NCBI GenBank assembly: GCA_946183365.1
Contig: CAMHAH010000003.1
Location: forward strand, 62,001-126,000
Length of the DNA stretch: 64,000 nt
DNA from: an uncultured Clostridia bacterium
Lineage (GTDB): Bacteria; Bacillota; Clostridia; Oscillospirales; Acutalibacteraceae
Reading direction: 5' to 3'
Made by a program: the position numbers and the translations under genes
Shown: positions 28,306 through 35,501 of the stretch, piece after piece
Numbering within the stretch: the first letter of the stretch is position 1
Layout: every line of letters begins with the position of its first letter
The notes under the pieces: generated by a model
Databases searched by the model: none
Told to the model about the DNA's origin: nothing
Seen by the model: only the letters and a program-made list of their open reading frames with translations

Positions 28306-30483
28306 ATGAAAACAGAAATCTTGAAAGAGAGGGCGAGGGTCGTGGAGAAATTCGCTATTGCGGCGTACTGCCGTATCTCGGTGGACGACGAGTTGAACAA
28401 AGAGAACACCTCGATCGAGAACCAGAAGGCGATCATCGAAGAATTCGCGGAGCAGAATTTCCCCGGCTCATCGCTCGACTTCTATGAAGACCGCGACCGC
28501 TCGGGCTACACCTTTGAGCAGCGCGAGAGCTACCAGCGGCTCCGGCGCAAGCTGTTCCGGCACCAATACGACATCCTGATCGTCAAGGATCTATCCCGAT
28601 TCTCCCGCCGCAACGGCGCGGGTTTGGTGGAGCTGGAAGCGCTCCGGGACGAAGGGGTGCGGATCATCGCGATCGGCGACGGCATTGACTACCCCACCAA
28701 CGACGACTGGCTGCGCATACAGATCTACTTCTTCATGAACGAGATGCCCGTGACCGACACCTCGAAGAAGGTGCGGAATGTTATCAAACGCCGTCAGCAG
28801 GACGGCAGGTGGATCAGCGCCGTGCCATACGGCTATGTGATGACCAACACCAAGACGATGGCGTACACCGTCGAGCCGAGCGAGGCGCAGATCGTGCGGG
28901 AGATTTTTCGCCTGTACAACGAGGGCTGGGGCTACCGCAAGATCGCCAACCATTTGACCGATCGCCGCTACCCCACTCCGCGCATGAGCGAACGGGCGCG
29001 GATCGAAGCGCGCGGAGACGAATACCACCGCGAGGTCAAAAGCACATGGAGCATCGCGACTGTGCAGGGAATCCTAACCAATGACTTCTATATGGGCACG
29101 CTTCGGCAGGGCAAGACTACGCGCAGGAAGATCAACGGCGACGATATCAAGCGTGACGAAGAAGATCAGCTGATCTTTCTCAACCATCACGAGGCGATCA
29201 TCGAGCCGACGGTATTCTCACAGACGCAGGCGCTGATGAAAACGCGCAGCAAAGGCAACTACCGCGGCGTGAAAAAGTACGAGAACGCCTACTCTGGACT
29301 GCTCCGCTGCGGTGACTGCGGCGCGCCGATGTTCTCGCTCAGCCGTCCCGACCTCGCCCCCGCCTACCTCTGCGGCACCTACCACAAGCAGGGTAAGGCG
29401 CACTGCACGCGCCACTACATCCGCGTCGAGGTGCTCGACGGCATCATCCGCGAATACCTAAAAGCGGTGAAAGCCACCTGCGAGGACATGATCGGAAAGC
29501 TCGAACAGGAGATTGCCGAACAGGAGGAGAACAAACAGCAGAACACCGACCTGCTCGCGGAATTAGAGGAACGGATCGCCGCCGAGAAGGAGTCGAAAAA
29601 GATCTATCTGCGCCAATGCGCGCGGGAGATCGCACGCAATCCGAAGCGTGAGGAAAGTATCCAAGCGACATACGACGAGCTGATTGCGGAGTGCGAGAGC
29701 GTGATTGAGGGGCTGGAGAACCAGAAGCGCATGACCTTTGAGCGGCACGAGACCGCCGTCAAAGCGCATGAGATCGCGCCGAAAGCGGTCGGGCTGTTCG
29801 ATCGGATACTGGAAAAGGAAAAGTTCGACAAAGGCGACCTGGAACTGATCGTCGACAATATCACGGTTTACGAAACGCATATCCATATCAAGCTCAAATC
29901 GGACATCGAGGGGATTTTGTCAAGTCCCCTCTTCCCCGACGACACACGCACCGATCCTCTCGCCACCACCGCCATACAGCACACATACCGCCACGCGGAC
30001 AGGGTATTTGCTGTCAATGTTATCAGTGACGGTGACCCGCTGGAGATTTACACCGCTACCGACGGCGAGGTCATTTTTAAAAAATACTCCCCTGTGGGGG
30101 AGCTGTCGGTATTTGCCGAGCAGTATGCCGACGTTTTGTCACGGATCAGCTCGATGCCTACGCTCGTTTGTGACCGCGACCATGTGATCGCGGCGGCGGG
30201 AGTAAGCAAGCGCGAATACCTTGAGCGCAGGGTCACTCCGGTGCTCGAAAATTATATGGAGAGCCGCCGTTCATACAGCGCTCACAGCAGCTCTGTAGAT
30301 GAGGTGCAGCCGGTAGAAGGTCTCAGCCGACCGGCGGCGATAATCTATCCTATCATAGCGGCGGGAGATATCACCGGCGCCGTTGTGATGCTCAAGGGCG
30401 ACCGTATTCAGATCCCGACTGAGACCGAGCTCAAGCTCGCTCAGTCAGCCGCGGCGTTCCTCGGAAAGCAGATGGAGGAGTAA
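28306..30483 (+). CDS. Large serine recombinase fused in frame to the C-terminal part of SpoVT
   Basis: ATG at 28306 follows AGAGGAG by 7 bases and gives 725 aa; the frame is open further upstream but has no site there. Residues 15-150 form the resolvase domain, with YCRISVDD (Ser25 as likely nucleophile) and DLSRFSRRNGAGLVELEALR. The recombinase domain follows (VPYGYV, TPRMSE). A zinc ribbon uses Cys335, Cys338, Cys356 and Cys367, followed by a long coiled coil (about 385-490). From about residue 576 the protein changes to GDPLEIYTATDGEVIFKKYS, GELSVFAEQYADVL, CDRDHVIAAAGVSKREYLE and AAAFLGKQME. That is the end of the AbrB-like domain plus the GAF-like sensor domain of SpoVT. Integration into spoVT is the simplest explanation. 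Confidence 0.93.
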   Translation: MKTEILKERARVVEKFAIAAYCRISVDDELNKENTSIENQKAIIEEFAEQNFPGSSLDFYEDRDRSGYTFEQRESYQRLRRKLFRHQYDILIVKDLSRFSRRNGAGLVELEALRDEGVRIIAIGDGIDYPTNDDWLRIQIYFFMNEMPVTDTSKKVRNVIKRRQQDGRWISAVPYGYVMTNTKTMAYTVEPSEAQIVREIFRLYNEGWGYRKIANHLTDRRYPTPRMSERARIEARGDEYHREVKSTWSIATVQGILTNDFYMGTLRQGKTTRRKINGDDIKRDEEDQLIFLNHHEAIIEPTVFSQTQALMKTRSKGNYRGVKKYENAYSGLLRCGDCGAPMFSLSRPDLAPAYLCGTYHKQGKAHCTRHYIRVEVLDGIIREYLKAVKATCEDMIGKLEQEIAEQEENKQQNTDLLAELEERIAAEKESKKIYLRQCAREIARNPKREESIQATYDELIAECESVIEGLENQKRMTFERHETAVKAHEIAPKAVGLFDRILEKEKFDKGDLELIVDNITVYETHIHIKLKSDIEGILSSPLFPDDTRTDPLATTAIQHTYRHADRVFAVNVISDGDPLEIYTATDGEVIFKKYSPVGELSVFAEQYADVLSRISSMPTLVCDRDHVIAAAGVSKREYLERRVTPVLENYMESRRSYSAHSSSVDEVQPVEGLSRPAAIIYPIIAAGDITGAVVMLKGDRIQIPTETELKLAQSAAAFLGKQMEE
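30031..30483 (+). other. spoVT: spoVT 3' portion (displaced C-terminal 150 codons)
   Basis: The segment encodes about 150 residues that align by eye along the whole length of SpoVT after its first AbrB strands: GDPLEI, DGEVI, KKYSP, GEL, FA, YAD, CDRD, SK.YL, PI.A.GD..GAVV and FL.KQME occur in the right order and spacing. SpoVT is a spore-stage transcription regulator of Firmicutes. The start codon and DNA-binding half are absent here and replaced by recombinase sequence. A terminator follows, probably that of the original spoVT. Confidence 0.88.
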
Positions 30484-30499
30484 CCAACTTATTATACAA

Positions 30500-30529
30500 G
30501 CCGACGCTCAGACGGTGCGTCGGCTTTTT
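30500..30529 (+). terminator. Rho-independent terminator after the recombinase/spoVT tail
   Basis: GCCGACGC (30500-30507) pairs with GCGTCGGC (30517-30524), followed by five T. Confidence 0.92.
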
Positions 30530-30719
30530 ACATTATCATGATATTCTGTTGCCTTTTATACACCAAAAGCCCGCGGCCTTCTTCGGGGTACAGACTTCTG
30601 TATTACATATGTGTATTATATACAATAATATATAAAAGCTATCAACTCCGTGATTTATCTCTTGGTTATGAGCCATCGAGAACAAATCTGCGAGTTTTTC
30701 ACAAATCACATAAAACATA

Positions 30720-30748
30720 ATGACATTTTATGTAAAAAGTGATATAAT
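30720..30748 (+). promoter_or_regulatory. Sigma-A promoter for the DUF308/AarF pair
   Basis: ATGACA (30720-30725), 17-bp spacer and a perfect TATAAT (30743-30748), 46 bp before the DUF308 start codon. The AT-rich region upstream (30530-30719) shows no gene; a stretch near 30670-30690 resembles the terminal repeat of the MITE-like element at 62357. Confidence 0.78.
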
Positions 30749-30793
30749 AGCTTTGGTCTTTGATTCTTAAACTATAATAAAGAGGAGGTTCTT

Positions 30794-31366
30794 ATGCTTT
30801 TTGAATCATTGGATAAGATAAAACGGAATTCGATCATGTCATCGATCATGATGGTCGCTCTAGGAGTGATCATCATGATCTGCCCCGAAAGGTACATACC
30901 TACGTTGATACTCATATTCGGGTACACGCTGGTCGTGATCTTTCTCGTTATGATGCTGAATTTCATCTCAGGCAAGAAATCACTTATGGCGTACCTGAAA
31001 TTCTCCGGCGCTCTTGTGCTCGGCATCGTCGGCGCGAGCGTGCTGGTGTTCCACAGCGACGTCGTACGCGACCTTGCGTGGCTGTTCGGCTTTTTACTGA
31101 TACTTGACGGCGGACACACTATGGTACACTCGTTCACCTATGCGCGCCGTTCAAAGCGCAAGGGCTGGTGGGTCCTGACTATCCTGTCGGCTCTCCTTAT
31201 TGCGGCGGGCATCGTACTCTTCGTAAACCACTGGTGGGATACGCCTGTTTTGCTGATGAAGGTTATCGGCTGCGCGATATTCTTTTCAGCGCTTGTAAGC
31301 GCGCTCCGTCTGTACTGGACATGGCCGCTGAGAAACACTAAGGAGGATTCTGACGATGACGAATAA
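30794..31366 (+). CDS. DUF308 (HdeD-like) membrane protein
   Basis: This 190-aa protein has about six hydrophobic helices (MMVALGVIIMICP; TLILIFGYTLVVIFLVMML; LVLGIVGASVLVF; LAWLFGFLLILDGGHTM; LTILSALLIAAGIVLF; IGCAIFFSALVSAL) and a basic N-terminus, fitting the DUF308/HdeD acid-resistance-like family. AGAGGAGG precedes ATG. The stop overlaps the AarF gene by 11 bp and provides its ribosome site, so the two proteins are made together. Function of the family in Firmicutes is unclear. Confidence 0.85.
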   Translation: MLFESLDKIKRNSIMSSIMMVALGVIIMICPERYIPTLILIFGYTLVVIFLVMMLNFISGKKSLMAYLKFSGALVLGIVGASVLVFHSDVVRDLAWLFGFLLILDGGHTMVHSFTYARRSKRKGWWVLTILSALLIAAGIVLFVNHWWDTPVLLMKVIGCAIFFSALVSALRLYWTWPLRNTKEDSDDDE

Positions 31367-33077
31367 AGAGAACAAAAAGATCGATCAGGAAAAGCTCCGC
31401 CGGGAGCTCAACGATACCAAAACCGAAAAGACGGAAAATAATAAGGAAATGAGCGATCAGCTCAAAGGACTGCTCAAAGACGATATCTCGGATTACCGCA
31501 AGCAGGACAGGACCCGCGGCGCTGAGATGATCAGCATCTTTGCCGCTCACAACTACTACGCCAACGGCTTCACCCCCGAGGAGATGCGTACAACGCTCGA
31601 GGATCTCGGCCCTACATATGTCAAGATAGGTCAGATCATGTCCAGCCGCGTCGATCTGCTGCCCGAGAACTACTGCAAAGAGCTCGAAAAGCTCCGTCAA
31701 AACGTCAAGCCCCTTGACGCTGAGGTAGCCCGCGCGGTCATCGAGGAAGAGACCGGCAAGAAGATAGACGAGATCTACAGCGAATTCCGCGATAAGCCCC
31801 TCGGCTCTGCTTCGATCGGTCAGGCTCACTACGGAGTGCTCAAGGACGGCACCAAGGTCGTCACAAAGGTACAGCGTCCGTTGATCGCCGATATGATGCG
31901 CAAGGACTTTGTCCTGCTCAAAAAGCTCGCTAAGCTCGTCAACGTAGTCGTAGACGATGAGGACAGTATGTCTATCGACCTGGTCTCTGTTATCGAGGAG
32001 CTCGAGAAGGTATCTGAGGAGGAGCTCGACTTCCGCATAGAGGCAAACAACACAAAATACTTCAAAGAAAACTGCGTCGAGGATGAGAAAAAGATCACCT
32101 GTCCGACCGTTATTGACGAGCTGACGACCGAGCGTATCTTTACCATGACCTTTGTCGACGGCTACACGATCTCTCATAAAGACAAACTGATAGAAGACGG
32201 TTACGATCCTCTTAAGATCGGTAAGGCTATAGCAGAGAACTATGTTCATCAGGTTCTTGACGTCGGATACTTCCACGCCGACCCCCACCAGGGCAATATC
32301 ATGGTATCGGCGGGAACGCCGTATTGGATAGACTTCGGTATGGTCGGCCGTATAGGCGACAAGGAACTGAACACCGTCCAGAGGCTGGTGCTCTCACTCG
32401 TAGGCGGCGATAAAGAGGGACTTGTCAACGGCATCGCCTCTATGGGCGCTTTTTCATCAAAGACAAACCGAGACAAGCTGACAGAGGACGCTCAGTTACT
32501 GATCGATCGCTTCTCGGGCTCAACGGGTCAGCTGGAGATGTCGGGATTATTGAACGAGGTACTTGACCTTACAAGCAAGCACAACATCAAGGTCCCCGGC
32601 CAGTACACGATGCTCGCCCGCTCGGTACTCGCGATGGAGGGGGTGCTTGAACAGCTTTGTCCCGATCTCGATCTGTTCAAGCTGTTGTCCGACAAGATGA
32701 TAGAGCATGCCGAAAAGAACTTTGACGTAAAGCAAACGCTCATCGACGCGGGCAAGGAGCTGCTTGGAATTGGCAAGAAAGCCACCAAGATCCCCGCTCT
32801 GCTCGCGGACTCTCTCAGCGGACTTGCCAAGGGCAAGATGAAGATCAACATGGAGCTGACCGGCTATGATGAGCCGCTTGACCGGATAGGCGCGTATGTC
32901 AAGTACGTTGTGCTCTCGATCATCGCCTGTGTGCTGTTCATCGGCTCGTGTCTGCTCGCGAACGTGGATATCCAGCCTAAGACTGAGAACGGTATGCCGC
33001 TGATAGCGGTCGGCGGAATAGTCTTTGCCATAGCTCTGGCGATATACAGCGTCAGCAAATTGACCAAGAAGAAATAA
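31356..33077 (+). CDS. AarF/UbiB/ABC1 family atypical kinase
   Basis: This 573-aa protein has the ABC1-kinase signature: ERMRTTLEDLGPTYVKIGQIM-type segment with KIGQ (about residue 91), the Ala-rich nucleotide loop ASIGQAH, VVTKVQRP (ATP Lys), HADPHQGNIM (catalytic loop, HxDxHxxN) and IDFGMVG (metal DFG). Two predicted helices lie near the C-terminus (VLSIIACVLFIGSCLLA; MPLIAVGGIVFAIALAIY), so it is membrane-anchored. UbiB relatives support isoprenoid-lipid or quinone metabolism, but in anaerobes the role is unknown. Coupled to the DUF308 protein. Confidence 0.93.
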   Translation: MTNKENKKIDQEKLRRELNDTKTEKTENNKEMSDQLKGLLKDDISDYRKQDRTRGAEMISIFAAHNYYANGFTPEEMRTTLEDLGPTYVKIGQIMSSRVDLLPENYCKELEKLRQNVKPLDAEVARAVIEEETGKKIDEIYSEFRDKPLGSASIGQAHYGVLKDGTKVVTKVQRPLIADMMRKDFVLLKKLAKLVNVVVDDEDSMSIDLVSVIEELEKVSEEELDFRIEANNTKYFKENCVEDEKKITCPTVIDELTTERIFTMTFVDGYTISHKDKLIEDGYDPLKIGKAIAENYVHQVLDVGYFHADPHQGNIMVSAGTPYWIDFGMVGRIGDKELNTVQRLVLSLVGGDKEGLVNGIASMGAFSSKTNRDKLTEDAQLLIDRFSGSTGQLEMSGLLNEVLDLTSKHNIKVPGQYTMLARSVLAMEGVLEQLCPDLDLFKLLSDKMIEHAEKNFDVKQTLIDAGKELLGIGKKATKIPALLADSLSGLAKGKMKINMELTGYDEPLDRIGAYVKYVVLSIIACVLFIGSCLLANVDIQPKTENGMPLIAVGGIVFAIALAIYSVSKLTKKK

Positions 33078-33088
33078 TACAAGACAGA

Positions 33089-33122
33089 GCGGGCGTATCA
33101 GGGTTCCGATATGCCCGCTTTA
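33089..33122 (+). terminator. Putative terminator after the AarF gene
   Basis: AGCGGGC (33089-33095) pairs with GCCCGCT (33114-33120), extended by a G-U rich inner stem. Only a short T run follows, so efficiency is uncertain. Confidence 0.65.
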
Positions 33123-33180
33123 CATAAACATATCATCGTGCTTTTTTTGTCATAGACCATAAGCAATTGAGAGGATAAAA

Positions 33181-33639
33181 ATGACAGGCGATAAAAACCA
33201 GACAGCGTTACTGCACCATATAATGAGACTAAAGCAGGAGCGTGATGAAAAGGCGGCGCTCGGGCTTAAGAACGGACCTTTATCCGGTCAGGTCGACGAC
33301 GGGATCGTCCACATGACCGAAACGCGTATCTACGTCGGACTGAATGATCCTCAGACCAAGGAGCAAAAACACGAAACAGAGAAGTACCTCGGTATCCTTA
33401 AGAAAGTGTGCCAAAGCTATCGTGTAGCGTTCTCGGTGGATATAGAAGAAGGCGGATATTATCACGAGGACGGCACCTATACCGAGGAGACCTCGTTCGT
33501 TCTGCTGATGATAGGAGCGGATAGGGAGACCGTGAGAAAGGTCGCAAAAGACCTGTGTGCCTTCTTCGGTCAGGAAGCGGTCCTCGTCACAGAAAATCAT
33601 CTTGACGGATATTTCATAAGCGAAGATGTCTCGCTCTAA
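33181..33639 (+). CDS. Uncharacterised cytosolic protein
   Basis: This 152-aa protein opens with a charged helix (HHIMRLKQERDEKAALGLKN), then TETRIYVGLNDPQTKEQ and an alpha/beta region ending in VLVTENHLDGYFISEDVSL. The ETRIYVGLND pattern and repeated strand-helix order recall a ferredoxin-like fold of the DUF3574 type, but the match is tentative. GAGAGGA precedes ATG. It stands alone between two terminators or hairpins (a stem of CCTGAGTA/TACTCAGG follows at about 33658-33687). Confidence 0.7.
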   Translation: MTGDKNQTALLHHIMRLKQERDEKAALGLKNGPLSGQVDDGIVHMTETRIYVGLNDPQTKEQKHETEKYLGILKKVCQSYRVAFSVDIEEGGYYHEDGTYTEETSFVLLMIGADRETVRKVAKDLCAFFGQEAVLVTENHLDGYFISEDVSL

Positions 33640-33824
33640 ATCATTACAAGAAACAGCCTGAGTATTTCGTGATGATTTACTCAGGTTAGGCGTAATTGAG
33701 TAGTGATGAGGAATAGGAGCAGTGATATTAACTGTATCAGATTTGGTAAAACTAGATGGCGACCGGAATCTCGGAGAAATTATTATATAAATATGAATAT
33801 GTTCACAAAATGTTTACGTAAGAA

Positions 33825-33851
33825 TTAGCACTCTCCTCTTGACAGTGCTAA
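33825..33851 (+). promoter_or_regulatory. CIRCE operator (HrcA site)
   Basis: TTAGCACTC (33825-33833), 9-bp spacer, CAGTGCTAA (33843-33851): the canonical CIRCE inverted repeat with a single mismatch (C for G). It overlaps the -35 of the Hsp20 promoter, so HrcA should repress transcription and heat should release it. The hrcA gene itself is not in the window. Confidence 0.92.
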
Positions 33852-33867
33852 AAAGCGGTGCTATAAT
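33839..33867 (+). promoter_or_regulatory. Sigma-A promoter of the Hsp20 gene
   Basis: TTGACA (33839-33844), 17-bp spacer, TATAAT (33862-33867): full consensus at both boxes, embedded in the CIRCE element. The leader to the Hsp20 ATG is about 90 bases. Confidence 0.92.
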
Positions 33868-33964
33868 CATAATCGAACAGAGGAATGAAGATCGAATAGA
33901 TGACCTCCATCCCCTTGCTCAGGTAACAAACAAAAAGATTGCAGTATCAAAGGAGGCATGACTT

Positions 33965-34411
33965 ATGTTACCGAGTATTTTTGGAGAGAGTTTGTTTGAT
34001 GACTGGATGGGCTTCCCGTTCAGAGGCTTTGAATCCGATGTGGATCGCAAGCTGTATGGCAAACATGCGGCTCATGTGATGAAGACCGATTTGAAGGAAC
34101 ACGATGAAGGCTATGAGCTAAAGGTGGACCTGCCGGGCTTCAAAAAGGATCAGATCGATTTGCAGTTGCAGAATGGCTACCTGACGATTACCGCTTCCAA
34201 GGGCCTCGAAGAAGAAGGCAAGGATAAGAAGGGCAAGATCGTTCATCAGGAACGCTACGAAGGCTCCATGACCAGAAGCTTCTATATCGGCGAGAATGTC
34301 AAGGAAGAAGATGTCCATGCCAAGTTTGAGGATGGCGTCCTGACGCTTGACTTCCCGAAGGAGAAGCCGGTAGCGCTTCCGGAACGCAAGACCATTCAGA
34401 TCCAAGGCTAA
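33965..34411 (+). CDS. Small heat shock protein (Hsp20/alpha-crystallin)
   Basis: This 148-aa protein has the alpha-crystallin core: MKTDLKEHDEGYELKVDLPG, FKKDQIDLQLQNGYLTI, RSFYIGENVKEEDVHAKFED and GVLTLDFPKE, with the conserved GVL motif. It is an ATP-independent holdase that keeps unfolded proteins soluble. AAAGGAGG lies 8 bases before ATG. A CIRCE-controlled promoter drives it, and a terminator follows at 34425. Its base use is more GC-balanced than the polysaccharide region. Confidence 0.95.
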   Translation: MLPSIFGESLFDDWMGFPFRGFESDVDRKLYGKHAAHVMKTDLKEHDEGYELKVDLPGFKKDQIDLQLQNGYLTITASKGLEEEGKDKKGKIVHQERYEGSMTRSFYIGENVKEEDVHAKFEDGVLTLDFPKEKPVALPERKTIQIQG

Positions 34412-34424
34412 TCATTACTACTCC

Positions 34425-34452
34425 AGCGCCCTGCCAACCGCGGGGCGCTTTC
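34425..34452 (+). terminator. Terminator after the Hsp20 gene
   Basis: AGCGCCC (34425-34431) pairs with GGGCGCT (34443-34449), followed by TTTC. Confidence 0.78.
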
Positions 34453-34699
34453 TATTTCAATGGAGATGTTTGAAATGAAAGAGAATTTGATTCTTGTTAT
34501 GAGGTTGCTTCTTATACTCAGAGAGGTGAAAGATTTTTCCATAACCCCAATGTTAAGTTAATAGACAAATATGAGTTTAGCTTCTATGGATGATTTCTTT
34601 GTGAAATAAGTATTTGCAACAGACAAACGGTAAACTCAAAGGGCAAACGATAGCCCTAAAAGGCAAACTTTAGCCTAAAAATCAAACGATAGCCGTATT

Positions 34700-34915
34700 T
34701 CGGCAAGAAAAATTGCCCTGCCGGTGAAATCAAAGTCGTCAACACTTGTTTCCCCGGCAGGGCATTATTGCGTTAATATTGCTAAGAAATGGCTTATCTA
34801 TGCGGTTTTGTTAGGTGCATCAAAAAAGAACAAAACTTCCGATTGTATCAAATCGAGAGTCTTAGTTTGGTAAAAGACGTACAAAATGATACAATGAAAC
34901 TCTCCATCATTTTTG
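34700..34915. repeat. Dispersed repeat, copy A
   Basis: Aligns with 38590-38820. Both have a GC-rich long-stem hairpin, then a GGCTT.TCTATG.GGTT stretch, an AAAAAAGAACAA run, a 33-bp identical block (34839-34871 against 38726-38758), and end in CTCCATCAT. The identical block contains a hairpin (ACTCTCGATT/AATCGGAAGT type) followed on the minus strand by T-rich sequence, so it can act as a terminator. Confidence 0.8.
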
Positions 34916-35046
34916 AAACTTTTGCGTTATTTTGAAACCATCATCCGCTTTTGCAACATTTTTGATTTTTTGCAACAAACAAACGATAACATAAAACAGT
35001 ACCCTTAAGCAGATCATAATTGGTATACGGCCAATGTGCATTCCTA

Positions 35047-35131
35047 ACAAGAAAGCGTGCGCACCAAGCGCGCGATTTCGTTTACCCATCGCTCGTGCGC
35101 ACGCAGTGCGCTACTGAGCGGGGACTATAAA
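35047..35131. repeat. GTGCGCAC-containing dispersed repeat, copy 1
   Basis: About 85 bp that recurs at 60885-61019: ACAAGAAAG.GTGCGCA, then GCGCGCGATTT, TACCCATC, and a common end from CTCGTGCGCACGCAGTGCGC onward to GGGGACTATAAA. Rich in inverted GTGCGCAC and GCGC units, so it can fold. It lies upstream of the secreted-protein gene. Confidence 0.82.
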
Positions 35132-35241
35132 TTATTTTTTATTTGACAGATGTTACCACAATAATACAAAGTGTATAATTTATCTTTGTAAATAATCGAT
35201 TATACAGTTTGTTGTAGTTTCCTGTCAAATAAAAAAAGTCC

Positions 35242-35270
35242 TTGTGCGAAGCAAAGACTTGTGGTACAAT
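35242..35270 (+). promoter_or_regulatory. Promoter for the secreted repeat protein
   Basis: TTGTGC (35242-35247), 17-bp spacer, TACAAT (35265-35270), giving a leader of about 225 bases before the ATG at 35502. The leader contains a TGACAGACATGATGAAG stretch and no conserved riboswitch I recognise. Confidence 0.55.
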
Positions 35271-35501
35271 AGAGTGAATTTAATGTGGGAAAGGGTTGAC
35301 AGACATGATGAAGAATGCGGCAATGCAAGTCAGTCAGTCAAGGATAACCCCACCCTTTTCGCTTGTCAATACTTATTTTATATTTTTCGGCGCAGTGCGT
35401 TCATTTGTGCGTGCCGCGCCTTTTTGTTTTTTTGTGTCATTGCGGGGGCTCAGCCCGCGGCGAACCCACAAAGAGAGAATGAAACTCAAGGAGGTCAAAA
35501 C

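Larger units (their letters stand above)
34453..35241. other. Intergenic region with repeats, no supported gene
   Basis: Nearly 800 bp without a credible gene. It holds three AAACGATAG/AAACTTTAG-like short repeats near 34640-34695, a long-stem hairpin around 34712-34766, the left copy of a dispersed repeat (34700-34915) and a GTGCGCAC-rich repeat (35047-35131). A weak TTGACA near 35144 lacks a well-spaced -10. Confidence 0.55.

Noticed and set aside
31338..32288. A 316-codon minus-strand frame inside the AarF gene
   Set aside because: The AarF frame shows all kinase motifs; the antisense frame is hydrophobic and low complexity with no site.
35143..35198. TTGACA at 35143 paired with TATAAT near 35174 as promoter
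   Set aside because: The spacing is about 25 bp, too long; the TTGTGC/TACAAT pair at 35242-35270 is better placed.
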